A stretch of DNA of 20,765 bases from an uncultured Allobaculum sp. (GTDB lineage Bacteria > Bacillota_I > Bacilli_A > Erysipelotrichales > Erysipelotrichaceae). Positions 1 through 8,266 of this stretch are shown here, piece by piece. The translations under genes and the position numbers were made by a program. The stretch lies in the NCBI GenBank assembly GCA_910579655.1, contig CAJTVE010000055.1, positions 1 through 20,765 on the forward strand, written 5' to 3'. Position 1 is the first letter of the stretch; the number at the start of each line of letters is the position of its first letter. The notes beneath the pieces are model-generated. The model was not told the origin of the DNA. It made no database searches and saw nothing but the letters and a program-made list of their open reading frames with translations.

Positions 1-552
1 GTACGGAAAAGGGATTTGAGGGACGAAGACAATAGCGGCCAGTCTAAACCGCTGGCTGTCATTGCCTGAATACCGAAAATACCCGATTGAAGATACGCTA
101 TTGCACTTCCGGTGGGCAAAACTGAACAGACTTGTTTCCGAAAACAGAGTATCCAAAATGACAAACTTCCTGTACTTTCGAGCTATGTCGAGAGTCTATG
201 TCTTCTGATACCGGCAAAAGGAAAACCAAAGACTTTTGAGAAGAAGAGCCCATCCAAGGACATTCAGAAGCAGAAAAGGAACTGAATCCTTACGAAAAAG
301 CCCTTCTGGAACTGAAACAGTCCAAAAAGAATAAGAAGAAGCAGAAGAAACAGCCACTCCGGACCAGCACCGTCCAGGGTGGCTGTTTGGTTTATGTGAG
401 CGATGCCACGCTGGAAAGAAGCGGATGTACATAGATGTATGTATAGACTGGTAGAGGTCAGTCTGTTCTGACTTTATTGCGGCCAAGAGGGAGTGGGGGC
501 GCCTATGTGGTGTCTCATGGATGAAATAGACGATAAAACAGGAGGCGAACTT
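1..552. other. Gene-poor left edge with possible coding remnants
   Basis: No intact gene is seen here. Two open stretches in different plus-strand frames look coding-like: 20-208, which reads through residues such as SLPEYRKYPIEDTLLHF and ends at TGA, and 240-434, which contains a lysine-rich run after NPYEKALLELKQ. Neither has a convincing start or ribosome binding site, and the two are out of frame with each other. They could be the decayed 3' end of a gene, perhaps from a mobile element, but I do not recognise a family. A terminator-like hairpin lies inside the second stretch. Confidence 0.3.
351..393 (+). terminator. Terminator-like hairpin in the left-edge remnant
   Basis: CAGCCAC at 351-357 pairs with GTGGCTG at 379-385. 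Inside it GGAC and GTCC add a further paired segment. A short T-rich stretch (TTTGGTTT) follows. It probably ended the transcript of whatever gene once occupied the left edge. Confidence 0.45.
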
Positions 553-1383
553 ATGGAACTCAGTCCTTATAATCAAACTGCGATTTTTTACAATGCATTG
601 AAGTTAAAGAATGCAAAGATTCTGGAAGAAGACGAAACAGGAATCATGATCCAGATTCATGACAGTCAAACAGCTCTGGTTCTGCAATCCAATCTGGAAA
701 CAGCAAAAATCTGGTTGGACAAACATCCGCCCTGCTCGTTTGATCTGATTTCTCTTTATGGAGATGCGCTTTGTGATCTGTTTTATAGGATTTATGTGAT
801 GCAAAGAAATCGCGGCTACAATGAGGAAAAAGAACCTGACGAGTTGGATCGATTAGAACCGAGAGATCAACTGGACCCTGTAAATAAAAGGGATCACGGC
901 ACAAACCAGATTGACTTGATGAGCCAGAAGATAACAAGGCTCTTTGGCAAAAGCAAGCTTTTTGTCTGGCCTGAAAATCAAAAAGCAGAATTTGGTGACT
1001 TTTCTTTGACATTCAAAACAGCAGGTCTTTCAGATTTTTCATGGATTCGAAGTCATTATGATCTGGTCAGTGACGATGAATTGAAAGAAGATCTTGAAGA
1101 TGGCCGGCTTTTCATTGGATATTGGAATGGCCAGCCCATAGGATTTGCGGGAATGCATCCGGAAGGAAGTATGGGACTTCTGGAGATCCTGCCAAAATAT
1201 CGAAAACAGGGTTTTGGCAAGCAGATGGAAGAATATCTGATTCGACAACTGGTCGAACATCATCTGGCCGCCTGTTGTGAAGTCTTCTGTGATAATTTTA
1301 TTTCGATTGCTCTGCAAAAGAAACTTGGATTAAAAGAAGTGTCAGAAAACTGTTACTGGATTGAGTTCGAATCTGAGTCATAA
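553..1383 (+). CDS. GNAT family N-acetyltransferase
   Basis: This 276-residue protein carries a C-terminal GNAT fold that would transfer an acetyl group from acetyl-CoA to an unknown amine substrate in the cytoplasm. The GNAT part covers roughly residues 150-276. It shows the strand GQPIGFAGMHPEG, then GLLEILPKYRKQGFGKQMEEYL, where the Q-x-G-x-G acetyl-CoA loop is visible as KQGFGK. The first 150 residues form an N-terminal region I cannot assign, ending in a charged linker (EEKEPDELDRLEPRD). The frame is open from a GTG at 493, but ATG 553 is preferred because AGGAGG at 540-545 lies seven bases upstream. The gene stands alone, and no strong terminator is seen after it. The substrate is unknown. 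Related proteins are often annotated only as GNAT acetyltransferases. Confidence 0.8.
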   Translation: MELSPYNQTAIFYNALKLKNAKILEEDETGIMIQIHDSQTALVLQSNLETAKIWLDKHPPCSFDLISLYGDALCDLFYRIYVMQRNRGYNEEKEPDELDRLEPRDQLDPVNKRDHGTNQIDLMSQKITRLFGKSKLFVWPENQKAEFGDFSLTFKTAGLSDFSWIRSHYDLVSDDELKEDLEDGRLFIGYWNGQPIGFAGMHPEGSMGLLEILPKYRKQGFGKQMEEYLIRQLVEHHLAACCEVFCDNFISIALQKKLGLKEVSENCYWIEFESES

Positions 1384-1505
1384 ACCATAGGATCAAGTTG
1401 TATTTTCCAGGTCCGGATTTAAATAAAATGGCAGATTTCTATGAAAAAAGCTGCATTTCAGAGCCGCTAAATCCTTGAAGTGTGAAGAGCCGTATATCTG
1501 CTTGT

Positions 1506-1584
1506 CTTTTAGAAAAACGGCTTTTCCGAAAAGAATGATGATTTGCCAGCCCCGGTTTAGGCAACAGATGGTTGCTTGCGGGGC
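1506..1584 (+). promoter_or_regulatory. Structured leader ahead of the XRE regulator gene
   Basis: Two hairpins lie just upstream of the regulator gene. The first joins CTTTT and GAAAA at 1506-1516 to their complements ending at 1533. The second is nested: GCCCCG 1549-1554 pairs with CGGGGC 1579-1584, and GCAAC 1561-1565 pairs with GTTGC 1571-1575. No T-run follows the second hairpin, so a terminator is less likely than a leader structure. An autoregulatory site is possible but unproven. Confidence 0.35.
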
Positions 1585-1628
1585 AGGAAGATCTTTGCGA
1601 AACTTTTGTTGAGAAACGAGGGAGTGCA

Positions 1629-2078
1629 ATGAGTACTGGAAAAATTATAAAAGCGCTGCGTGAAGCGTGCTTGATGACGCAAAGTGAGCTGGCTGATCAG
1701 CTTCATGTAACAAGGCAGGCTGTTTCGAGATGGGAAAACGGTGAAACTACACCTGGCAGTGATCTTCTGCTTGCGATGTCGGAAACGTTTGGAGTATCGG
1801 TCGATCAGATTCTCGACTCAAAACAGATTCGATATTGTGAGTGCTGCGGAATGCCGATTGAAACTTCGATCATGGGCAAGGATAAAAAAGGGAAGATTGA
1901 TCCGCGCTACTGTAAATGGTGTCTTGAAGACGGAAAATTTATTTATACCGATAAGGAGCAGATGCTCGATTTCCTGGTTGCAAATGTTCCTCATCCAGAC
2001 CTGAATGATGAAGAGGCAAGACGTTTTTTCCAGTCTGAGCTTCAAAAACTGCCGTATTGGCAAAATAAGATGGCCTGA
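1629..2078 (+). CDS. XRE-type regulator with C-terminal zinc ribbon
   Basis: A 149-residue cytoplasmic DNA-binding protein. Residues about 5-62 form a helix-turn-helix of the Cro/CI (XRE) class: IIKALREACLMTQSELA, then HVTRQAVSRWENGETTP, then LLLAMSETFGVSVDQIL. Residues about 69-145 match the pattern of the putative zinc-ribbon family found behind such domains: CECCGMP with Cys70, Cys72 and Cys73, then YCKWC with Cys95 and Cys98, then the EDGKFIYTDKEQM segment. The frame is open from ATG 1572, but ATG 1629 is preferred because GAGGGAG lies just upstream and the helix-turn-helix starts directly after it. The metal-binding tail suggests response to zinc or redox state, or simply structural zinc. 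It probably represses or activates nearby genes or itself. The target is unknown. Confidence 0.85.
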   Translation: MSTGKIIKALREACLMTQSELADQLHVTRQAVSRWENGETTPGSDLLLAMSETFGVSVDQILDSKQIRYCECCGMPIETSIMGKDKKGKIDPRYCKWCLEDGKFIYTDKEQMLDFLVANVPHPDLNDEEARRFFQSELQKLPYWQNKMA

Positions 2079-2193
2079 CCAGCATGGCTCCAGTTTTGAA
2101 TGCTTGCAGAAATAGATACAGGAATTCAAGATTATCCGGTTTCACTTCATGAAATTTCCTGGACCCAGACGCAAAGGATCGAAACGCCAAAAC

Positions 2194-2237
2194 AAAACCG
2201 CCGCATTCCAGGCTGACTGGAGGATGCGGCGGTTTTT
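2194..2237. terminator. Strong bidirectional terminator
   Basis: AAAACCGCCGCAT pairs with ATGCGGCGGTTTT around a short loop, with an A-run before and a T-run after. It sits between the plus-strand XRE gene ending at 2078 and the minus-strand mgtE gene ending at 2262, and can serve both convergent transcripts. Confidence 0.92.
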
Positions 2238-2261
2238 GAATGCTGAATTTTGATTCCTGGA

Positions 2262-3707
2262 TCAGGAGATATGGAGAATCTGGATCAGAAAGATCCAGGC
2301 AAGTCCATAGTAAGTAATGACGCCCACCATATCATTGACGGTTGTAATCAATGGTCCAGAGGCAACGGCCGGGTCAACGCCGATTCGTTTGAAGAACAGC
2401 GGGATAGCTGTACCGGTCAGCGAAGAGATAATCATCGACAGCCACAAAGCGATACCAATGCAAAGCGAAATCGCATAAGATTCGCTCCAGCCGTACGGTT
2501 TGACCAGATGAATATAGAGGCCTAAGAACGCAAAGGCTAACAGGCCGATCAAAAGACCGTTCACAAAACCGACACGGACTTCTTTCCAGACCAGATACAG
2601 CTTCTGTTTGCGGGTTAAAGAATCATCCATTAACACGCGGATGGCAACGGCAAGGGATTGGGTACCGGCGTTACCAGCCATACCTAAAATCAGAGACTGG
2701 AAAGCCATGACGATGGTCAGTTTGGCAACTACACCTTCAAACAGGGAAACAACCGTGGATACCAGCAGGCCTAAAACCAGCAAGACTAAAAGCCAGGGCA
2801 GACGTTTTTTCAAAGACTGGAACAGCGTTTCTTCCAGATCTTCTTCGGCAACCAGACCGGCGAGTTTCGCATAGTCTTCACCCATTTCTTCATCCATAAC
2901 TTCCAGCAGGTCCTGAGAAGTGATGACACCTAGCAGAAGGTTATCGTTGTTCAGGACAGGAATGGAGTCTTCGTTATAGTCTTTTAACTCTTCGACGACT
3001 TTGTCGATGGGCTCGTTGGCATAAACATAAGGATAGCTGGTGGCAATGATCTCTTCTAAAGCTGTATCCGCTCTGGAGATGATCAGATCTTTTAAATTGA
3101 CAGCACCATAATACATTCCATTTTCGTCATGGACATAGATGGTTGTGATGTTGTCATTTTCCGGCGCCTGTGCGATCAGGTCTTTCATGGCCTGTCGCAC
3201 GGTGACTCCTTTTGGAACTTCAATATAATTGGTCGTCATCTTCGAACCGATTTCATCTTCATCATAGGAGAAGATGACCGCAATCTGTTTGCGGACTTCA
3301 GGTTCAAGCAGTTCGAGGATGATTTCCCGTTTTTCTTTATCAAATTCTTTTAGAAGATCAGCTGCTTTATCGGTTTCCATCTCGTTGAGGATCGCGATGA
3401 TCTTGCGGATGTTCATCTCGTTTAAAAAGCGGGCCTGGTCTTCTTCGTCCATATATTCAATGATTTCTGTCAGGCGTTCGGTATCAAGCATTTTGTAAAG
3501 CTTTTCCCGCTCAAAGGGAGTCAGGCTTTCGAAGGCATCGGCGATATCGTTGGCATGATAGTCATCAAGCTTTTCACGCAGAAGCTTTGGGGAATTAATC
3601 GAACGGATCAGTTTTAGAATCTGGTCTTCGTAATGAGGACGGGAATGAACGATTTCTTCCTGGACCACTTCTGTTTCCTGGACAGGGTTTGTGTTATTTT
3701 CATCCAT
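2262..3707 (-). CDS. mgtE: Magnesium transporter MgtE, second gene of the pair
   Basis: A 481-residue MgtE-family magnesium channel of the cytoplasmic membrane, at the family's usual full length. The N-terminal superhelical domain (about residues 25-150) includes YHANDIADAFESL and EKLYKMLDTERL. Two CBS domains follow (about 155-275), with DSIPVLNNDNLLLGVITSQDLL near the end of the second. The membrane part runs from about residue 305 and includes GNAGTQSLAVAIR, VGFVNGLLIG and the pore-region signature ASGPLITTVNDMVG. In the family the N and CBS domains sense cytosolic magnesium and close the pore when it is plentiful. Translation starts at an ATG preceded by AAGGAGGATG. The gene follows the first mgtE by 16 bases, so the two are surely co-transcribed. 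Cobalt transport is a side activity in some homologues. Confidence 0.96.
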   Translation of the reverse strand: MDENNTNPVQETEVVQEEIVHSRPHYEDQILKLIRSINSPKLLREKLDDYHANDIADAFESLTPFEREKLYKMLDTERLTEIIEYMDEEDQARFLNEMNIRKIIAILNEMETDKAADLLKEFDKEKREIILELLEPEVRKQIAVIFSYDEDEIGSKMTTNYIEVPKGVTVRQAMKDLIAQAPENDNITTIYVHDENGMYYGAVNLKDLIISRADTALEEIIATSYPYVYANEPIDKVVEELKDYNEDSIPVLNNDNLLLGVITSQDLLEVMDEEMGEDYAKLAGLVAEEDLEETLFQSLKKRLPWLLVLLVLGLLVSTVVSLFEGVVAKLTIVMAFQSLILGMAGNAGTQSLAVAIRVLMDDSLTRKQKLYLVWKEVRVGFVNGLLIGLLAFAFLGLYIHLVKPYGWSESYAISLCIGIALWLSMIISSLTGTAIPLFFKRIGVDPAVASGPLITTVNDMVGVITYYGLAWIFLIQILHIS

Positions 3708-3723
3708 ACAGACATCCTCCTTT

Positions 3724-5163
3724 TCAGATATGCAGCATCTGGATCAGAAACAGCCAGATCATCGAATAATAGGTGGTTGCACCAATCAAGTCGTTAAGCG
3801 TTGTGATTAATGGTCCAGAGGCAGCAGCCGGGTCAATTTTCATTGCGGACAGGGCGATTGGGATGGCGGTACCGGTAAATGAAGAAATAATCATTGCAGT
3901 GACCATCGCCAGACCGATACACAACGCAATCGCAGCGGCCTGCACCCAGTCATAACCGGAAAAGAAGCGGATGAAAAAGGTCAGCACCACAGCAGATCCC
4001 GTGCCAATGATCAGACCATTGACAAGACCCGCACGTACTTCTTTGATCATCAGTTTCAGCCGCTGCTTGTGCGTGACATCTGGATCGGCAAGAACGCGGA
4101 TCGAAACGGCAAGGGACTGGGTACCGACGTTACCGGACATATCCAGAATCAAGGACTGGAAAACAACCGCAACAGTCAGCTTGGCCACAACGCTTTCAAA
4201 CATGGAAATGACGGCGGAAACGAGTAAAGATAAAAACAACAGCAAAACCAGCCATGGCGTTCGTTTCATAATCGAACGGAAGACGGTCTCTTTTAAATCT
4301 TCTTCGGCAGAAAGACCCGCAAATTTGACGTAGTCTTCGGCCATTTCCTTATCAAACAACTGGAGCAGGCGCGGCTTGGTAATAATGCCTTCAATCTGGT
4401 TATCGTTGTTCAAAACAGGAATGGAATCTTCATCGTAATCTTTGAGGTCTTCCATCAAAGAATCGATGGTTTCATTGGCATACACAATCGGAAAGTTAAT
4501 CTGGATGATCTCTTCCAGATCAGTATCCGCGCGGGCCGCAAATAGATCCTGAATATGGATCGCACCATAATACAGGCTGTTTTCATCGACCACATATAAA
4601 ACTGAGATGTTATCAGTGTCACTTTCTCTGGCCTGATCGCGCAGCGAGCGCATAGTTTCTTTAATATTGTAGGAACGAGGGATTTCAATGAAATCCGTAG
4701 ACATCTTCGAACCGATTTCTTCATCGCTGTAGGCATAGATGCGTTTCAGGTTTCGTCTTGTTTCCGCATCGAGCAGTTCGAAAATAACTTCGCGGCGGGT
4801 TTTGCTGATTCGCTTCAAAATCCGCCCAGCATCCTGGGGTTCCATTTCGGCCAGGATGGACAGTGTCTTTTTAATATTGATGGAGTTCAGGTAGCCGGCC
4901 TGTTCTTCTTCATCTAAGTAGGGAATGATTTCAGCCAGCCGGTCCGCATCGAGCAGCTTGAACAGCTTTTCTCGAGCAGCCGGATCCAGTCTGGTAAACG
5001 CATCCGCTATATCGTTTGCATGATAGTCTTCGAGTTCATCGCGCAGCGCTTTTGGGGAAAGAGCTTTGTTGATGAGCTCAAGAATCTGATTCTCGTAATC
5101 CGGGCGCTGCTGGTTTCCATTTGGCATTGGGCTGGAAACAGCAGTGTTTTGAATCTCGCTCAT
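3724..5163 (-). CDS. mgtE: Magnesium transporter MgtE, first gene of the pair
   Basis: A 479-residue MgtE-family magnesium channel, colinear with its downstream neighbour. By eye roughly half of the aligned residues are identical. The N-terminal helical domain contains YHANDIADAFTRL. The CBS pair ends with DSIPVLNNDNQIEGIITK, and the membrane domain contains GNVGTQSLAVSIR, AGLVNGLIIG and ASGPLITTLNDLIG. One visible difference in the pore domain is valine in GNVGTQ where the second copy has the more usual alanine. The start ATG has AAAGGAGG a few bases upstream. It is the promoter-proximal gene of the operon, behind a roughly 120-base leader with competing hairpins. The copies have diverged enough to be an old duplication, and they may differ in magnesium set point, act as a heterodimer, or be redundant. 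Confidence 0.96.
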   Translation of the reverse strand: MSEIQNTAVSSPMPNGNQQRPDYENQILELINKALSPKALRDELEDYHANDIADAFTRLDPAAREKLFKLLDADRLAEIIPYLDEEEQAGYLNSINIKKTLSILAEMEPQDAGRILKRISKTRREVIFELLDAETRRNLKRIYAYSDEEIGSKMSTDFIEIPRSYNIKETMRSLRDQARESDTDNISVLYVVDENSLYYGAIHIQDLFAARADTDLEEIIQINFPIVYANETIDSLMEDLKDYDEDSIPVLNNDNQIEGIITKPRLLQLFDKEMAEDYVKFAGLSAEEDLKETVFRSIMKRTPWLVLLLFLSLLVSAVISMFESVVAKLTVAVVFQSLILDMSGNVGTQSLAVSIRVLADPDVTHKQRLKLMIKEVRAGLVNGLIIGTGSAVVLTFFIRFFSGYDWVQAAAIALCIGLAMVTAMIISSFTGTAIPIALSAMKIDPAAASGPLITTLNDLIGATTYYSMIWLFLIQMLHI

Positions 5164-5176
5164 TTCTTCCTCCTTT

Positions 5177-5270
5177 GGGGCAGAAGAAAAGAATCATGAG
5201 AAGTAAGTCATGAAGTCTGCCCCGTCTGTTCAATCACGTCCGGAGCCGGGTCATCATTTGTCATTCGGGG
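5177..5270 (-). promoter_or_regulatory. Structured mgtE leader with competing hairpins
   Basis: Read on the minus strand, GGGGCAGA (5223-5216) pairs with TCTGCCCC (5184-5177) immediately before the AAAGGAGG of the first mgtE. An inner TCATGA/TCATGA pair (5213-5208 with 5199-5194) extends it. The same CGGGG (5224-5220) could instead pair with CCCCG upstream (5270-5266). The two folds exclude each other, as in translational switches. The sequence does not match the M-box magnesium riboswitch consensus as I remember it, so the ligand, if any, is open. Confidence 0.4.
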
Positions 5271-5289
5271 TCACCTCACATTCTGTATC

Positions 5290-5295
5290 ATTATA
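5290..5295 (-). promoter_or_regulatory. Candidate -10 box for the mgtE operon
   Basis: A perfect TATAAT reads on the minus strand about 125 bases upstream of the first mgtE start. No good -35 hexamer is seen 16-18 bases further up, so an activator or a non-standard -35 may be involved. It would give a 5' leader of about 120 bases. Confidence 0.45.
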
Positions 5296-5916
5296 ATCCT
5301 GAAATCTGGTCAGTTGTCTGCTTTTGCCGAGGTCGACAAGATATGTAACAATGGAGCAAAGTTCTGAAGGGATTGTCATGAGTTATCCAGTCGCAACACG
5401 CTGAAAAAAAGGCGAACTGCAAAAGTTTCCCTATGTCCATCAAGACGAACAGAAGCAAAAAACGTCCAGAAACTGATCGATAATCCAACCTGGGCAATTA
5501 TGAGCAACGATAAATGAGAAAAACCTCATACTTCGTTCGAAACAGCCGCTTCCGTGTTTTATGGCTTTGATTCCCTAATACTTCCGGATCGTGATCAATC
5601 CACTTTGGTAGAAGAGTGTTTTTCATCAGGAGAAGAGTTTTCAAAACAGGGAATATTCGATATATCATGGATTACATAAAGGATGTAATGCAGAATACTG
5701 TGAACTCTGATGGCAGGTTCTATGAGAGCAGCATCTCAGAGAAAAAAACCAAGCTGGCCTGCTGGCATAGTAGAATGGCTGGCAGCTGACTATTGGAATT
5801 TCGTGGAAGAGATTTCTCTGCCAGCGATTGTGGAGAAATCGATTATTTCATCCCGATGCAGATTTCGGGTTTCATCTTGTAATTAAAAAAGCGGATTGCC
5901 AAAAGGAGACTTCATT
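5296..5916. other. Long spacer between mgtE leader and HAD gene
   Basis: No intact gene is seen. A plus-strand stretch at about 5517-5680 is open (residues include ASVFYGFDSLILPDRDQST) and stops at TAA. A second frame starts near ATG 5668 with MDYIKDVMQNTVNSDG and stops after about 40 codons. The two overlap in different frames, like a decayed gene with a frameshift, but neither is a family I recognise and neither has a good ribosome binding site. Confidence 0.3.
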
Positions 5917-6600
5917 ATGATCAAGGCAGCAATTTTTGATTTTGATGGTTTGCTCGTCGATACAGAGATACTTTCTTTAAAAATCTACCAAAACATCCTG
6001 GCAGAATACCAGATTCCATTTTCCAGGCAAGAGTATTCACAAAATTACAGCGGATGTACGGAAGGGCAGAATATCAGGCGCCTGCTTCAGACTTATGCCC
6101 TGCCGCTGAGTTCTGAAGAGTGCCTTGATCGAGTTCTCTTCGAAGAAAAAACTCTGATCGGACAGGGCGTCAAACTGAAAGAAGGCGCAAAAGAATTGCT
6201 CTCTTGGCTGAAAAAACACGCCGTGAAAATTGCCCTGGCCACTTCGAGCACCAGAGAGCGTGCTCTTTCAATTCTCGAAAGACACGGCATTCTTGATTAT
6301 TTTGACGCTTTTGTCTTCAGTGAAGATGTCACCCATGGAAAGCCCAATCCAGAAGTATTTCTGGCCACCTACACAAAGCTTGCCGTAAAGCCGGAAGATG
6401 CCCTTGTATTTGAGGACAGTGAAAATGGAATTCAGGCAGCTTTAAATGCAGGTATTCCTGTTGTATGCGTGCCTGATATGAAAATGCCTTCCAATCTTCA
6501 TCTGTCCAAGTGTGAGGCTGCCCTTTCTATGCCCAACGAAGCCATTGAAATTCTTGAATCTCCCGCATTGAAGAAACTGGATGCCCTTGACTGTAAATAG
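5917..6600 (+). CDS. HAD-superfamily hydrolase, beta-phosphoglucomutase-like
   Basis: A 227-residue cytoplasmic HAD subfamily IA protein, which in this family either hydrolyses a phosphate ester or isomerises a sugar phosphate. All four HAD motifs are visible: FDFDGLLVDTE with nucleophile Asp8 and acid/base Asp10, LATSST as motif II, the lysine in HGKPNPEVF as motif III, and VFEDSENGIQAALNAG as motif IV. The helical cap, about residues 15-80, is of the alpha-helical C1 type seen in beta-phosphoglucomutase and sugar-phosphate phosphatases. ATG 5917 is chosen over the in-frame TTG at 5896 because AAAAGGAG (5901-5908) lies just upstream and the first motif begins right after it. There is no sugar operon next to it, so the substrate cannot be told. 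Confidence 0.88.
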   Translation: MIKAAIFDFDGLLVDTEILSLKIYQNILAEYQIPFSRQEYSQNYSGCTEGQNIRRLLQTYALPLSSEECLDRVLFEEKTLIGQGVKLKEGAKELLSWLKKHAVKIALATSSTRERALSILERHGILDYFDAFVFSEDVTHGKPNPEVFLATYTKLAVKPEDALVFEDSENGIQAALNAGIPVVCVPDMKMPSNLHLSKCEAALSMPNEAIEILESPALKKLDALDCK

Positions 6601-7359
6601 CAGGATTCATCATTTTGATTGTTTCTGCTTTTCAGCACTTTTTGAAATCAGAAGTCTTTCCTCTTTCAAAAGCTTTCTGTCAAACAACCAGGATTCCTTT
6701 TCCTTCTTTTCTGGGGCGCAGACCCTGAACAAATGCAGCATCAAATGCAGCATCAATTCCATCAGCGGCTTTTCGTAAAAAGTATCTGAATCCGGCTTTG
6801 GAACAGGGAGGGATTGAGAGGATAATTTCTGACAAGTAAAAAGCCATATGGATTCTCATCAGCCTGAATAGATCCTTGTCTGAGATCAGCTGCTGTAACC
6901 GGGCAGAAACTGCAAGGAATACTCAATTCCTGCTGCTCTTTTTTAATCCCTCTCTATCTTGCACAACAAAGTCATCTGTTTCATTCAATCCTATCTGGCC
7001 AAATAGGAGACGTAACAAAATATAAACAGCCGAATATTTGATCTTTTCTGTTCAAAATGTGCGCTGTAAAGAGATTTTCTGATCGATTCATAAAAAGGAT
7101 TTCTAAAGCGGTGTGCATAATATCCGTATCGATAGTAGAATAAGTGCATAAAACTAACTGTTATGGTTAGGCTTTTATGCGCTTTTTCTTTTCCTGAACC
7201 CACAACAAATCTTTGTTTTCTGGTCATGTGTTTTGAATACATTCTGGCGTAGATCCGGCAGGGAACCGACAGAAAATAAGGAGACCATAGCCGGCCAAGC
7301 TGGATACGCCAGACAAAAGTGAGAAAAAGGTGAGAAAAAGGCGCAGGGGAGAAATGAAT
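6601..7359. other. Long spacer with one hairpin and a weak reading frame
   Basis: About 760 bases with no convincing gene. A minus-strand frame (ATG at 6859, stop at 6680) could encode 59 residues containing DGIDAAFDAAF. The AAF repeat comes from a 12-base tandem direct repeat (AAATGCAGCATC twice, near 6731-6753). Its ribosome binding site is badly spaced, so it may be a relic. The other notable feature is the terminator at 7146, which has no recognised gene upstream on its strand. Confidence 0.35.
7146..7190 (+). terminator. Terminator with no obvious gene before it
   Basis: GCATAAAA pairs with TTTTATGC and, after a two-base bulge, CTAAC pairs with GTTAG, giving a 13-bp stem with a 7-base loop. 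GCTTTTTCTTTT follows. The nearest upstream plus-strand gene ends over 540 bases away at 6600, so it could end that long transcript or an unannotated small RNA. Confidence 0.7.
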
Positions 7360-7947
7360 ATGATGAGTAAAACGCATTTATGCATTGGCGCACTCAGTGC
7401 CCTGGTGCTTGCGCCCAATACCCCGGTCGGCTGTGCAGCGGCTGTTGCGGCCGGCGCGTTTGGGGGAGTTGCACCAGATGTAGATATTCTGAGCCTGGAT
7501 CAGAAAAATGATGTTCTGGTCAGCCAGCTAACCGGACTGATTGCGGTGGCCTGTCTGCTGTATGCTTCGACTCTTTTCCATTTTGGGATTGGCCTGAACC
7601 CGGATGAAGAACAGCTCTGGATGGGAGCGGTCGGTTTTATGGCCCTGTATATTTTTGGAGCCTGGACCAGCCATCGATCTTTTACCCATTCCATTCTGGC
7701 TCTGTTTCTGTTTACGGTCTGCGTGCAGATGATCAGCCCAATGTTAGCTGTTTATTTTGCGATGGGCTATCTTTCCCATCTGCTGCTGGATCTTCTGAAT
7801 CGAAAAGGGATGAGGTTGTTCTATCCGCTTCGTTCGCGGGTCTGCTTTCATCTTTGTTATGCCAAAGGATTTGCAAATTCTGCATTTCTGTATGCTGGAA
7901 TGCTTCTGACACCCGTATTGATGCTGGTGAAAATTTTTGTCTGGTAA
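7360..7947 (+). CDS. YdjM-family membrane-bound metal-dependent hydrolase
   Basis: A 195-residue integral membrane protein of the YdjM family, predicted membrane-bound metal-dependent hydrolases. The conserved histidines and aspartates are all present in order: KTHLCIGAL near the N-terminus, GGVAPDVDI, SHRSFTHSI in the middle, and YLSHLLLDLLNRKGMRLFYPL. About four or five hydrophobic membrane segments alternate with these motifs. Several starts are possible (7330, 7354, 7360, 7363). ATG 7360 is chosen because AGGGGAGA at 7345-7352 lies seven bases upstream, while 7354 would be too close. The substrate is unknown. A link to phospholipid or envelope turnover, or to the DNA-damage response seen in the E. 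coli member, is only suggested by family history. The gene is monocistronic. Confidence 0.88.
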   Translation: MMSKTHLCIGALSALVLAPNTPVGCAAAVAAGAFGGVAPDVDILSLDQKNDVLVSQLTGLIAVACLLYASTLFHFGIGLNPDEEQLWMGAVGFMALYIFGAWTSHRSFTHSILALFLFTVCVQMISPMLAVYFAMGYLSHLLLDLLNRKGMRLFYPLRSRVCFHLCYAKGFANSAFLYAGMLLTPVLMLVKIFVW

Positions 7948-8266
7948 GTCTTTGGATTGGCAATAGAAAAGGAGAGAAGGAAAACGGAGAGAAAGTAAAA
8001 AGAGAGAAAGGAAAAGTCCCTGGAAGAACTTTGGAGGGATCAGCAGTCTCCATAGTGAAATCAGACAGAAAACCGGAAAAAACGATCTGATTTTTTGGAT
8101 GGATCCTTTCATCGAAACTGTCTTATTCCAGGCAGCCTTCGATCCAAACCAGTCTTTCTGAGTTGTGTCCATGATCTTTGGCCAGATGCAGTGAAAAAAG
8201 GAAAGTCATGTCAGCAAGCGATCTTTTGCTGGCGCCCTAAAATAGAAGGGCAAGGAGGATTTTTAT
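7948..8266. other. Purine-rich spacer after the YdjM-family gene
   Basis: No gene is seen. Positions 7971-8015 are almost pure purine, with repeated GAGAAAG-like units. A weak terminator sits at 8058-8096. CAGCAA and TTGCTG near 8212-8232 form a small hairpin ahead of the AAGGAGG of the next gene. Confidence 0.5.
8058..8096 (+). terminator. Probable terminator of the YdjM-family gene
   Basis: AAATCAGA at 8058-8065 pairs with TCTGATTT, followed by a run of six T in all. The loop is about 20 bases and the stem is AT-rich, so it may be weak. Confidence 0.55.

Noticed and set aside
5177..5270. M-box magnesium riboswitch before mgtE
   Set aside because: A GTGAGG stretch resembles the start of the M-box core, but the other conserved segments I know are not present, so I report only competing hairpins.
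6680..6859. 59-residue minus-strand open frame
   Set aside because: Poorly spaced ribosome binding site, a repeat-derived low-complexity part, and no recognisable family. It is kept only as a note in the spacer.
6991..7377. 128-codon minus-strand open frame in the spacer before the YdjM-family gene
   Set aside because: It runs across a strong plus-strand terminator and overlaps the start of the real gene. Its composition is unlike a protein and it has no ribosome binding site.
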